The translations under genes were made by a program, and so were the position numbers. Positions 1 through 6,876 of a stretch of 8,314 nucleotides of DNA are shown in pieces. Origin of the DNA: Actinomycetes bacterium (lineage in GTDB: Bacteria; Planctomycetota; Phycisphaerae; JAACET01). Where the stretch lies: positions 1 through 8,314 of the forward strand of contig DAOVKO010000087.1 of the NCBI GenBank assembly GCA_030631725.1, written 5' to 3'. Position 1 is the stretch's first letter; every line of letters begins with the position of its first letter. A model generated the notes under the pieces. The model did not search any database and was not told the DNA's origin. It saw only the letters and a list, made by a program, of their open reading frames with translations.

Positions 1-61
1 ACCGCGTCGCTATAATAGACTATCTCCTGGGCAATGTTATCAAGTAGCATTTTACCAACAA

Positions 62-147
62 CGGCCGCCGAGTGAGTCATCACCTCGTTGCGCTTGGCTT
101 TCCAGGGCCGCTTCACTCGCTGCTGACTCACTGCGGAAAGGGTATCA
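62..147. repeat. Dispersed GC-rich palindromic repeat, copy 1 (diverged)
   Basis: This lies just past the stop codon of the sigma-factor gene. AGTGAGTCA (71-79) and TGACTCACT (124-132) form a perfect 9-bp inverted repeat, extendable by CCGC/GCGG with a small bulge. The segment 108-147 aligns without gaps to the copy near 6892-6931 at roughly 30 of 40 positions, sharing GCGG, TCACTGCGG and GGTATCA blocks. It may serve as a 3' processing or termination hairpin for the operon, but no U-tract is present. No gene is visible in bases 1-172; the short open frame crossing this area lacks coding character. Confidence 0.5.
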
Positions 148-172
148 GGCAGGGAGGGGGCAGGTGCGAATT

Positions 173-748
173 CTACTCTTCAACCAGGTCGACCAGCAGG
201 CCTCTTAGCCGTCTGCGGGCTCGATGCAGGCGAAGTCGCACAATTGCAGGCGAAATGGTGAGCGCCGCTGCTACCTCGGCCGTGGGAATTTCGTCGAAGT
301 ACCACAGAACGACTACCTGGCAATAGTGCCGCGGTAGGGCCTGCACGGCCTGACGAACGCGGCTAAACGTCTCGCGATCCATCGCTACGGTTTCGGGCCT
401 CGGCGGAGGCATTTGCTCCACCACCCTGGCCGCGCTCGCCAGTACCTTTCGCCGCACACTAAGCTTTCGCCAGTGGCTGCGACACTTGTTAACTGCGATG
501 TGGTTTAGCCAACTTGAAAGACGGCCTTCACTGCGAAATCCATTCAGGTTTTTCAGGGCTGATAAGAATACTTCCTGCACCAAGTCGTCAGCCTCGTCCG
601 AGCTGTCTAGCCGGAAGGATACTATGTTTGTGATATGGCTGTGGTGCGAGGCTAGCTCGTCGAAGGCAGCCGCCTCACTCCACGCGAACCGCGCTGGCAG
701 GGAATTACTGACATCGCTATTGACCATTATTTCAGTGGTATTGAGCAC
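173..748 (-). CDS. ECF-type RNA polymerase sigma factor (sigma-70 family)
   Basis: This is an alternative sigma factor that would bind core RNA polymerase and direct it to its own promoter set. The 191 residues have the two-domain layout of ECF sigma factors and are of normal length. Region 2 spans about residues 28-96, with DEADDLVQEVF (core binding) followed by the basic WLNHIAVNKCRSHWRK segment (-10 recognition). A proline-rich linker (about 112-120) leads to region 4 at about 131-187, with ALPRHYCQVVVL and the helix-turn-helix TAEVAAALTISPAIVRLRLHRARRRL (-35 recognition), here cut by no stop. The first start is GTG at 748, with AAGGGGA some 11 bases upstream, which is rather far. An ATG at 727 (184 residues) is the alternative but has no clear ribosome site. 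It is the last gene of the four-gene minus-strand cluster. No anti-sigma gene is visible next to it, so control may come through the upstream BlaI/M56 pair (inference). Confidence 0.9.
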   Translation of the reverse strand: MLNTTEIMVNSDVSNSLPARFAWSEAAAFDELASHHSHITNIVSFRLDSSDEADDLVQEVFLSALKNLNGFRSEGRLSSWLNHIAVNKCRSHWRKLSVRRKVLASAARVVEQMPPPRPETVAMDRETFSRVRQAVQALPRHYCQVVVLWYFDEIPTAEVAAALTISPAIVRLRLHRARRRLRGLLVDLVEE

Positions 749-845
749 GATGTTCCAGTTCCCCTTTTGCTTCCCGCGGCCTAGCCAGTTGCCTCTGCAT
801 ATAAGCCTCGCAAAAGCACGGCTGGAGAATCACGGCGGCTCTTGA

Positions 846-2654
846 CTATTCCAGATCCTCCTCGAAATCCTCACTTGGCACTTCCGGAGCCGGGCCAGCG
901 GGGCCGCTCTGCATGGCGCTGAACGAGCTTATGAGATTCCTGACGGTTTCGGCGGGCACAACGAGGTCCACTCGTACGGCATTGTCTTCGGCCGAGGCGC
1001 TGAAAGAAATGAGAGGGGCATTGGGGGCTTGGCCGGGAGGTGCAGCGGGTATATCACCAACGCCGGCCATCGAGGCAAACATTCCAAGCATGGGAACAAC
1101 CTGGGTAAGGTCCAGATGAGCTTCGGCGAACCTCTTGGCCGGGAGCTTGGCCGCGGCCTGGATGATCCTGGGATCATCGGCCAGGACCGAGCCATTGCCC
1201 TGGGCGACATTGATAGCCCGCTCCATCCGGCCGGCACCTCCCATGACAAACAGTACCTGCTTTTCGTTGGGGGCGGCCAGGCGGAAGGTCATATCCGGCC
1301 CGTACATCATGGCCATCATCTGCATTTGCTGAGCCATCATCATCTGCATCTGCTGAGCCATTGGATCATCTTCGGCAGCAGGTTCCGGCGGAGTAATCTG
1401 CATCTTGATGGTATCGATATCCACGCCGGAGTAGCTCTCGGCAGCGCTGGTATAAACAAAGTCCATAGGGGGGCCGCCAAAGGCCTTGGTATAGGCAGAC
1501 ATGTATTCAGCCTGATAGACCTTGGCTGTGTGCTCCCTAAGTTCAGCGGAGTTCGAAACGTCAGAGCGTCCGACCATGTTGATCATGCCAGTCATGGGGC
1601 TGCCCAAATTAACGGTAAAGGCCATGCCGGATGACATGGCGTTGCTGGCCTTGGAATCGGCGATCATCTGGGCTGTGTGCTCAGCGGAAAGCTTGTCTTT
1701 GAAAGTGGGTAGTTCAAAGAGCTTGGTCAAAATGACCTCTGCCAAGTTGCTGAGTTGCTCAGGGACCATATTTGCTCCACCAGCCACGAAAAAAGGTCCA
1801 CCGGGTAATGCATTGTAGGTCGGTGCAGGCAGACCCATTTGGGCGTTCATCAAAGTCGCGGCTGCTGAGTCGGCTTTGAAGAGGACCCTTTTGGTCAGGA
1901 CGGCTCGCTCGGCGTTTATATCCAGGGCCACGGTCAGCTTGTCGGATTGCCCAACGAGGGACTGGGCCAAATCCATATAGACTGAGACCATCTCCATGGC
2001 CGTGGCCATCTGAGGTATTTGGGTGGCTACGGCAGCCATCTGGGCATTCATCTGGGCCTGGACCTTATTGAGCGTCTGAATCATAAATGGGGCAGCGCCC
2101 CGGAGATCACCGGCCAGAACGATCTGCCCTTTGTCGAAAGCTTGCTTGGCGGCGGGCATAATCTGATGCGGGTCTTGGCCGGCCAGCACCGCTACGACAT
2201 GATCCGCTTTGGGGGCGTAGACGACAAAGCCGTTCTTGACCGCGATGTAGCCATCGGCGCCTTTCACCACTCCGGGCGGTAATTCTTCGTCCGTTTCTTC
2301 TGCGTTGGCCTGATGAGCTTGGAAGACAGCCTTGGCGTCGGCGGCACTTAGGAGCAGGGCAACTGGGGGCTCTGAAAATTTTTGAGGATCCAAAAGAACA
2401 ACGGCAGCAGGACCATTCAAGTCGACTTCACCAACGTTATCCTGAATGGGTAACAACTTATTGTCCTCCGGAACGGGCGCACCGATGGCCTTGGCGAAGA
2501 GCATGATGTTGTCGTAACTGGCCTGTAGGTCATTTGTAGCCACAAATCCGTAAGCATCGGCAGGGATAGCTGAGAGGATATCCGACTGGCCGGTAGCGGG
2601 GACGCAAACAGGCAGCAGACAGAGGACGGTCAAGAATGTCAGTGTAGTTTTCAT
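846..2654 (-). CDS. Secreted/periplasmic protein of unknown function, Met-rich segment
   Basis: The function is not known. The first 23 residues (MKTTLTFLTVLCLLPVCVPA, then TGQ) look like a signal peptide, so the product is exported. The body opens with ILSAIPADAYGFVATNDL, a pattern I associate with planctomycete secreted proteins resembling DUF3352 (family assignment from memory). Alternating alpha and beta-like stretches follow, then a methionine/glutamine-rich stretch at about residues 432-455 and an acidic C-terminus ending EDFEEDLE. No catalytic motif or membrane helix is evident after the signal peptide. The ATG at 2654 is preferred because GCAGGAG lies 6-7 bases upstream and the signal peptide then sits at the N-terminus; an upstream in-frame ATG at 2675 would add seven residues. 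It starts 37 bases after the M56 peptidase gene and ends 97 bases before the sigma gene, so it is probably co-transcribed. It could be an envelope ligand, modulator or sensor partner for the system (inference). Confidence 0.75.
   Translation of the reverse strand: MKTTLTFLTVLCLLPVCVPATGQSDILSAIPADAYGFVATNDLQASYDNIMLFAKAIGAPVPEDNKLLPIQDNVGEVDLNGPAAVVLLDPQKFSEPPVALLLSAADAKAVFQAHQANAEETDEELPPGVVKGADGYIAVKNGFVVYAPKADHVVAVLAGQDPHQIMPAAKQAFDKGQIVLAGDLRGAAPFMIQTLNKVQAQMNAQMAAVATQIPQMATAMEMVSVYMDLAQSLVGQSDKLTVALDINAERAVLTKRVLFKADSAAATLMNAQMGLPAPTYNALPGGPFFVAGGANMVPEQLSNLAEVILTKLFELPTFKDKLSAEHTAQMIADSKASNAMSSGMAFTVNLGSPMTGMINMVGRSDVSNSAELREHTAKVYQAEYMSAYTKAFGGPPMDFVYTSAAESYSGVDIDTIKMQITPPEPAAEDDPMAQQMQMMMAQQMQMMAMMYGPDMTFRLAAPNEKQVLFVMGGAGRMERAINVAQGNGSVLADDPRIIQAAAKLPAKRFAEAHLDLTQVVPMLGMFASMAGVGDIPAAPPGQAPNAPLISFSASAEDNAVRVDLVVPAETVRNLISSFSAMQSGPAGPAPEVPSEDFEEDLE
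1314..1361. repeat. Two tandem copies of a 24-bp unit inside the secreted-protein gene
   Basis: Bases 1314-1337 and 1338-1361 are direct tandem copies differing at one position. In the protein they encode MAQQMQMM twice, in the Met/Gln-rich segment near residue 440. Being an exact multiple of three, the duplication keeps the frame. It is probably a replication-slippage product. Confidence 0.85.
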
Positions 2655-2691
2655 GGCATACTCCTGCATATTCATCAGTGCTTTACATTTA

Positions 2692-5556
2692 TCAGTTTTC
2701 CGGGTTGGGTCTGGCCACCCCTACTACGAAGGATCCCATTGACCGCAGTGATTGCAACAGCCTTAAGCTTAGCGGCCGTGTCAAAGTAATAATCTGTTCT
2801 TGCTTGGACGGTGCAAGATTGACACTGCTACTCACGTAACCCTCCTTGGCGATTCTGAAGAAGACCTCATTCGACGGCGCGTCTTGCCAAGAGAATCGAC
2901 CATCCAAGTCCGTACGGACGTCGAAGCGAATGGTCGCAGCCTGGTTCCAAAAAATAACAAGCACCCTTGCTCCGGCAACAGATTCGCCCCGCTCATCGAC
3001 CACGCGTCCTAGGATCGTTTGGCCCTTTTCAAGTACAAGCCGGAGCGGATCCATATCTCGTCGAGCCTGAGGGCGGGCCATTTGCGGAGCGAAGCCTTCT
3101 TTCTGGACGGTCAGGATCATCTCGCCCGGTTTGGCATTGGTGAATTTGAATCGTCCTTGTTCGTCGGTGGTTGTCTGTGAATACTCTAAGCCCCAGCGGT
3201 CGCGCCCCTGCTTAACTCTTGCCCCGGCTACCGGGTTTCCTTCAGCATCCATCACCGTGCCGGAGATCTGCACACCTCGCTTGATCACCATTACCCCGGT
3301 TTGATCCCGCAGCTTGCCAATTGGTGGAATGGTGGTAGACCCGTACACAACATAACTGACATAATCCGGATGAGCTAGCCGCATATTCAGGCCTTCCAGA
3401 TTGGCGGGCAAGGGAGGCGTTCGCCATCGCCCGCGGGCATCCGTCAGGACGTTGATGGTCCTCAGTGAGCGAATTCCGGGCTTTCTCTCTGCCCGAACCG
3501 ATATGCGGACTGCAACCCCCTTGACAGGTTGGTCATCTTCGTTCAGCACGGTAGCGCCATAGGACACACTAGGCACCAGTGTTACTTGCTCCGGCAGGGG
3601 CTCACTGGACCGACGATCTCCGGCCACCACTGTAGCCATTCCCGGCTTGGATATTTGCAGCATGTGTCTTCCGGAGACGTTTACTAAAGGAATAAGTGTG
3701 GCTCGGCCGTCCTTTCCCGTTGTACTTGAACGTGACCAGTTAATCCGCTCAGGATCGACGACTACGGTGGCACCTTCCACCGGCCCACCATCAATATCGA
3801 CGACCCGGATGGATACTGGTTTATCTTCTGGAATTGCCTCTCTTTTTTCAGCATCCCCCGGCGCTTCAAACCGCAAGCCTATCAGTTCGAACTCCCCGGG
3901 TGTCTGCTTGCCGGAGTAGACCCCCAGGGCCATGCCGGTGATATGACCCTTAGGGCCGAGCTCCCGCAAATCCCTTTCCAGGCGGTATATCTTTCCATCT
4001 GCTCTGAGCGAACTGCAGTAGAAGGGCACTACTCCGCCACTATTTGGCCCCCTGGTATCATCAAGCCAAATAACATAATTGCGATCAGAGGGTGCGTTAC
4101 GAGCACGATAAGTCAGGACAATAATGGGATAGCGGTTCGGATCGACAGGCGCCGTGAAATAATAAGTCCACACGTGACAGTGTTCAGGCTCAATCACTGA
4201 AAAACGAGGGGAGTCGCCACTGACATCCATCGCCACCGCCCATGAATGCGGCCCCCAACCCCTGGCCCAGCCGGAGGAATTCCACATAAGCTTAGGGTCA
4301 ACCATCACGACCCGTTCAGGCGATGACTCGTCCCCCGCCAAATCGGACGTATCGACTATATCCGCGATAGGTTCATCGCCCTCGCCAAGGACGGGGATTT
4401 TCTCTCTCGCTGTTGCCATGGGTATCAACAACGCTGCTATGATCAAGACAGTCGCCAGACCAAGCAGGCCGAGCTTAGCGGTCTTTGGCAAGGGCCGGCT
4501 GATGATGTGCTTGATTCGCTGAGTAAGGGCCTTCTTGGATTCCACCACGCCTATGAGCCGTAGGCTCAGGGCAGGCCGAGCTAGGGAAAGCCGGGCAACC
4601 GCAAGCAGCGTGTCGGGATACTCCTCGTGGTTTTCGCCCATAGCTACCAGCACCATCTCGTCAACGGCCTGTTCACGAACTCGCCGGATAACTGCGTTGG
4701 CCAGCCAGAGCAGGGGATTATAGAAATAGACAATCTGCAAGATGGTCTGGACTAAATTAGCCCATAAATCACGACGCTTAATATGAGCTAACTCGTGCAG
4801 CAGAACCGCTCGTAGGTGGTGATTGTCCAATTGGCCGGCAAAACCGTCAGGCAAAAGAATGACCGGGTGAAGCAAGCCACAAACGGCTGGGCTGGTAGGA
4901 GTAGGCGAGAGCCTCAAACGCACGTGCTTCTTGAGGTGCATCCACTTACAGCACCTTCTGAGTATGGCTGACAGCTCAGAATCTGCGTCGCTGGACTGGG
5001 CAATAAGGCCCCTGACAAAAAGCAGCCGCTGAATCAGCAGAAGAACCATGGCGACCACTACCGCCAGCCAGATAAGCAAAGCAATGGTGGGCCAGGTTAT
5101 GGCAATAGCTGATGGCAAAACTGTGGGGACAGGTTCAGCGGGGCCTGGAGTTGGTACAGCCTCGTGCTCCGCCATTTCAGTGCTTGGCTGAAGGCCAACC
5201 GATGGCACTGTCGAATCCACCGTTTGGGAAAGTGTGGTGAGCGGTGGGGGCCCGGCCGGTTCCCCCCCAGCAACCGGCGGGGTTGAGGATATTTGGCTTT
5301 GGGCGGACAGGTTCAGAAAGTTTCCCCCGATCCAGTAGCCGATGCCCGTGGGCGCAGATAGCGTAGTCGGCAGAACTAGCTTGACCAGGATCAACAGTAA
5401 CAGTCCATAGCGAAATACCGCCCTAGTCTTTCTGCCGAGCAGCAGATTTAACCCCAGCAGAATAAGTATAAGCAGGCTGGACTGAATAAGCATCGGCAGG
5501 GCAAATATGACGAATGAACGCCCAATCGAGTTGAGTTGAGTTATTACCGCATCCAT
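2692..5556 (-). CDS. M56 (BlaR1-like) membrane zinc metallopeptidase with extracytoplasmic regulatory-like repeats
   Basis: A predicted membrane-embedded zinc protease and signal transducer. In characterised relatives (BlaR1, MecR1) sensing outside the cell activates this protease, which leads to loss of the BlaI/MecI repressor. Hydrophobic helices lie at about 14-40, 46-64, 150-180 and 361-382, with another hydrophobic stretch near 265-290. A Pro/Thr-rich linker spans about 90-147. The catalytic motif HELAH is at 254-258 in LLHELAHIKRRDLWANL. REQAVDE (294-300) supplies the expected third zinc ligand, Glu295. After the last helix comes a beta-rich, aromatic region (about 415-565) resembling a carbohydrate-binding or jelly-roll fold, then four carboxypeptidase-regulatory-like repeats (about 578-660, 664-735, 760-842, 846-925). 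The penicillin-binding domain of BlaR1 is absent, so beta-lactam sensing is not indicated. The gene lies 37 bases after the BlaI-like gene. AGGGG seven bases before the ATG supports this start. At 954 residues it is far longer than classical BlaR1 (about 585-600). Confidence 0.9.
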   Translation of the reverse strand: MDAVITQLNSIGRSFVIFALPMLIQSSLLILILLGLNLLLGRKTRAVFRYGLLLLILVKLVLPTTLSAPTGIGYWIGGNFLNLSAQSQISSTPPVAGGEPAGPPPLTTLSQTVDSTVPSVGLQPSTEMAEHEAVPTPGPAEPVPTVLPSAIAITWPTIALLIWLAVVVAMVLLLIQRLLFVRGLIAQSSDADSELSAILRRCCKWMHLKKHVRLRLSPTPTSPAVCGLLHPVILLPDGFAGQLDNHHLRAVLLHELAHIKRRDLWANLVQTILQIVYFYNPLLWLANAVIRRVREQAVDEMVLVAMGENHEEYPDTLLAVARLSLARPALSLRLIGVVESKKALTQRIKHIISRPLPKTAKLGLLGLATVLIIAALLIPMATAREKIPVLGEGDEPIADIVDTSDLAGDESSPERVVMVDPKLMWNSSGWARGWGPHSWAVAMDVSGDSPRFSVIEPEHCHVWTYYFTAPVDPNRYPIIVLTYRARNAPSDRNYVIWLDDTRGPNSGGVVPFYCSSLRADGKIYRLERDLRELGPKGHITGMALGVYSGKQTPGEFELIGLRFEAPGDAEKREAIPEDKPVSIRVVDIDGGPVEGATVVVDPERINWSRSSTTGKDGRATLIPLVNVSGRHMLQISKPGMATVVAGDRRSSEPLPEQVTLVPSVSYGATVLNEDDQPVKGVAVRISVRAERKPGIRSLRTINVLTDARGRWRTPPLPANLEGLNMRLAHPDYVSYVVYGSTTIPPIGKLRDQTGVMVIKRGVQISGTVMDAEGNPVAGARVKQGRDRWGLEYSQTTTDEQGRFKFTNAKPGEMILTVQKEGFAPQMARPQARRDMDPLRLVLEKGQTILGRVVDERGESVAGARVLVIFWNQAATIRFDVRTDLDGRFSWQDAPSNEVFFRIAKEGYVSSSVNLAPSKQEQIITLTRPLSLRLLQSLRSMGSFVVGVARPNPEN

Positions 5557-5593
5557 GAGATATCCCCTATATTAGCTTGGCGAACAATTCCAG

Positions 5594-5995
5594 CTATCGT
5601 TTCTTGACCTTGGAGGCCTGTTTGCGCTTCTGCCTGATTAGACTCTCCAACTGGCTCAATTGTTCCTGGCTCAAGTCATTACTGTCGAGCAGGAACTGCA
5701 TCATCGGAGTAAGGGCCCCGTTGAAAGCCTGCTTGATGGCGAGGGTCAGTTCGCCCTTGCGGGCCTGGGAAAGGGTTATTGCCGGGCGATACAGGTACAG
5801 GTTGCGGATTCTGTCGGCCTTGAGCAGGCCTTTTCTGACCATGCGGTCCATCAGGGTCTTGACAGTGCTGTAGGTCCAGCCAATCTGCTTCTGAAGCTTT
5901 TCCTGAACCGTCGGGGCCGGGACGGGCTCCAGCTCCCAGACTACCTGCATTATGGCCCATTCGCCCTTGGTTAGCTTACGATGTGACTTTTTCAT
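5594..5995 (-). CDS. BlaI/MecI/CopY-family transcriptional repressor
   Basis: A predicted dimeric DNA-binding repressor, cognate partner of the downstream M56 peptidase. The 133 residues match the family's usual length. The winged helix-turn-helix covers about residues 7-72: LTKGEWAIMQVVWEL, then PTVQEKLQKQIGWTYSTVKTL (recognition helix, residues 29-49 with the Thr-Val-Lys-Thr-Leu core), then MVRKGLL and a wing ending LYLYRPAI. The C-terminal part (about 78-123, including AIKQAFNG and LSQEQLSQLESLI) is the dimerisation region; in relatives proteolysis in this area inactivates the repressor. The staphylococcal Asn-Phe cleavage dipeptide is not seen at the expected place. The tail is very basic (RQKRKQASKVKKR). 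AAGGAG six bases before the ATG supports the start. First gene of the minus-strand cluster, likely autoregulated through the dyad upstream. Its targets cannot be read from the sequence beyond its own operon. Confidence 0.93.
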   Translation of the reverse strand: MKKSHRKLTKGEWAIMQVVWELEPVPAPTVQEKLQKQIGWTYSTVKTLMDRMVRKGLLKADRIRNLYLYRPAITLSQARKGELTLAIKQAFNGALTPMMQFLLDSNDLSQEQLSQLESLIRQKRKQASKVKKR

Positions 5996-6023
5996 AAGGT
6001 TCTCCTTGAGTTGAACAGGCCCA

Positions 6024-6052
6024 ATGCTACTCTACCGATGTAAAGACTACAA
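6024..6052 (-). promoter_or_regulatory. Candidate promoter with overlapping BlaI-type operator dyad
   Basis: On the minus strand, TTGTAG (6052-6047), a 17-base spacer and TAGCAT (6029-6024) form a weak sigma-70-like promoter ahead of the repressor gene. The dyad TGTA-AAGAC-TACA (6039-6051) overlaps the -35 box. BlaI/MecI operators contain TACA/TGTA half-sites, and the ACTACA here matches one. However, classical sites place TACA before TGTA, and here the order is reversed. An A/T-rich tract (about 6052-6073) lies just upstream and could act as an UP-like element. The position suits autorepression, but the matches are modest. Confidence 0.3.
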
Positions 6053-6162
6053 GGAAAAAATAAAAAATATTTTGCTCTTCCGGCTCTTCCGTTAGGTCTA
6101 TGAAAACAATAAACTTATGAATGCCCACCGATTCTACTTCTCGCCAGCGTAGCTTTTTACTC

Positions 6163-6222
6163 TACCGCCCCATCCCCGAATCCTCCGCTCGGCGTTGAGG
6201 ATGGAGGGGGGGGTATCATAGG
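6163..6222. repeat. Dispersed GC-rich palindromic repeat, copy 2
   Basis: Contains CTCCGCTCGGCGTTGAG followed by a G-run and GGTATCA, matching the copy near 6894-6931. ATCCTC (6180-6185) and GAGGAT (6197-6202) form a short stem with an 11-base loop, and the flanking C-rich and G-rich runs (6167-6177, 6203-6213) can extend the pairing. It lies in the intergenic stretch between the BlaI-like gene and the small membrane protein gene. This stretch (5996-6394) holds no gene; apart from repeats it contains a second short hairpin, CCACAC (6260-6265) with GTGTGG (6274-6279), lacking a U-tract. Confidence 0.5.
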
Positions 6223-6291
6223 CACCCTTCAAGGCCCACTTCGCCCATTCCCATCCCATCCACACCGCCAGCCGTGTGGTGGGGAATATTT

Positions 6292-6351
6292 AGCCCCAAC
6301 CCTTGCCCGGAGTGAGGCGTTGAGGCACGGCGGGGAGCAGATGAACGCCCC
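6292..6351. repeat. Dispersed repeat, copy 3 (diverged)
   Basis: The block GAGGCGTTGAGGCACGGCGG (about 6314-6333) matches GGCATTGAGTCACTGCGG of the 6877-6931 copy, including TTGAG, CAC and GCGGGG, and is followed by AGATG in both. The left part (GCCCCAAC at 6293-6300) resembles an integron-core box with one extra C. Similarity is clear in the core and weak outside it. Confidence 0.4.
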
Positions 6352-6394
6352 TATTCCAGCTTGACGCTCATCATCCGTCGCATCAGTGGCGTGG

Positions 6395-6427
6395 CTACAG
6401 CGCGTCCGTTGAAGCGCGTGGTTGGGC
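6395..6427 (-). repeat. attC-like half-element encoding the 'NHALQRTR/QPRASTDAL' motif
   Basis: On the minus strand this reads GCCCAAC (6427-6421), fitting the RYYYAAC core box of integron attC sites. A five-base spacer follows, then GCTTCAACGGACGCG, analogous to the TTCAAGCCGAC inner box. Translated in one frame it gives NHALQRTR and in another QPRASTDAL, peptides I recall as recurrent C-terminal tails in planctomycete and related genomes. The reading frame of the adjacent small membrane protein ends inside it. A convincing complementary right half (GTTRRRY with pairing inner box) is not present: the best candidate, GTTGGGGC at 6300-6293, has an extra G and little pairing. It may be a decayed attC or a different dispersed element. 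Confidence 0.35.
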
Positions 6428-6751
6428 GGTTCCGATTTTCTTTGACACTTCTTTCGCCCCACGATAACGCTTGATTACAGCAAAGGAAAGCAAAAGCAGC
6501 AACGCCCAGACGAACCCGTTCAGGAAAAGCGAAGAGACTTGAAACCACCTCGGGAAGAATTCGCCATCTGGATCGGTCAAAAGGCAGGGCAGTAAGACCG
6601 GGAGAGTGAGTACAAAGCCGATGGCGCGACACAGCCGCTCCATTAGTCCTGGATCAGTAGTTGGGTTATACACGAAACGCTGCAACATGATGATTGTTGC
6701 GAGGACATGGACCGGAGTAAAAACCGTGATAAATACAATTCTCTTGATCAT
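6395..6751 (-). CDS. Small membrane protein of unknown function (three predicted helices)
   Basis: I do not recognise the family. The 118-residue product is mostly hydrophobic, with likely membrane helices at about residues 5-24, 41-57 and 71-93, separated by polar loops (NPTTDPGLMERL, TDPDGEFFPRW). A basic cytoplasmic-type tail (KRYRGAKEVSKK) follows. The ATG at 6751 is chosen because GGAGG lies 9 bases upstream and translation then begins directly before the first helix; the open frame extends 34 codons further but without membrane or coding character. The last ten residues (AQPRASTDAL) come from the attC-like/dispersed element, so the ancestral C-terminus may have been overwritten or the gene may be a cassette-type ORF. 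It is separated from both neighbours by repeat-bearing spacers and appears to be a lone transcription unit. Confidence 0.6.
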   Translation of the reverse strand: MIKRIVFITVFTPVHVLATIIMLQRFVYNPTTDPGLMERLCRAIGFVLTLPVLLPCLLTDPDGEFFPRWFQVSSLFLNGFVWALLLLLSFAVIKRYRGAKEVSKKIGTAQPRASTDAL

Positions 6752-6876
6752 TTCCGGTTTCCTCCAATGATTGGCGTCTCCCGATGATGTCCGAATCCAC
6801 GGAGAGAAGCTGATTCCTCCCACTATCCTACCCAAATCTGCGGGTAGATGCAACTATATGCCACCATCCTACCTCC

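Noticed and set aside
486..845. 119-codon plus-strand open frame across the sigma-factor gene
   Set aside because: It is antisense to clear sigma regions 2 and lacks any recognisable domain or ribosome site.
929..1249. 106-codon minus-strand open frame overlapping the secreted-protein gene in another frame
   Set aside because: It is internal to the longer, better supported gene on the same strand and its composition (Pro/Ser/Arg/Trp-rich) is typical of an out-of-frame reading.
1029..1634. 201-codon plus-strand open frame opposite the secreted-protein gene
   Set aside because: It is a shadow of the minus-strand gene: His/Gly-rich low-quality composition, no recognisable motif and no ribosome site, while the opposite strand has a signal peptide and a good start.
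2692..5995. Beta-lactam resistance operon
   Set aside because: The BlaI and M56 families suggest it, but no beta-lactamase or PBP2a gene is present and the sensor lacks a penicillin-binding domain.
6257..6283. Hairpin CCACAC/GTGTGG as a terminator for the small membrane-protein gene
   Set aside because: The stem is short and is not followed by a U-tract on either strand, so it is recorded only as a minor feature of the spacer.
6229..6462. 77-codon minus-strand frame containing PNHALQRTR
   Set aside because: The peptide is the translation of the attC-like/dispersed element, not a gene. It has no ribosome site and overlaps the better supported membrane-protein gene.
6351..6632. 93-codon minus-strand frame overlapping the small membrane protein
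   Set aside because: It is out of frame with the hydrophobic, ribosome-site-supported gene covering the same bases and shows no features of its own.
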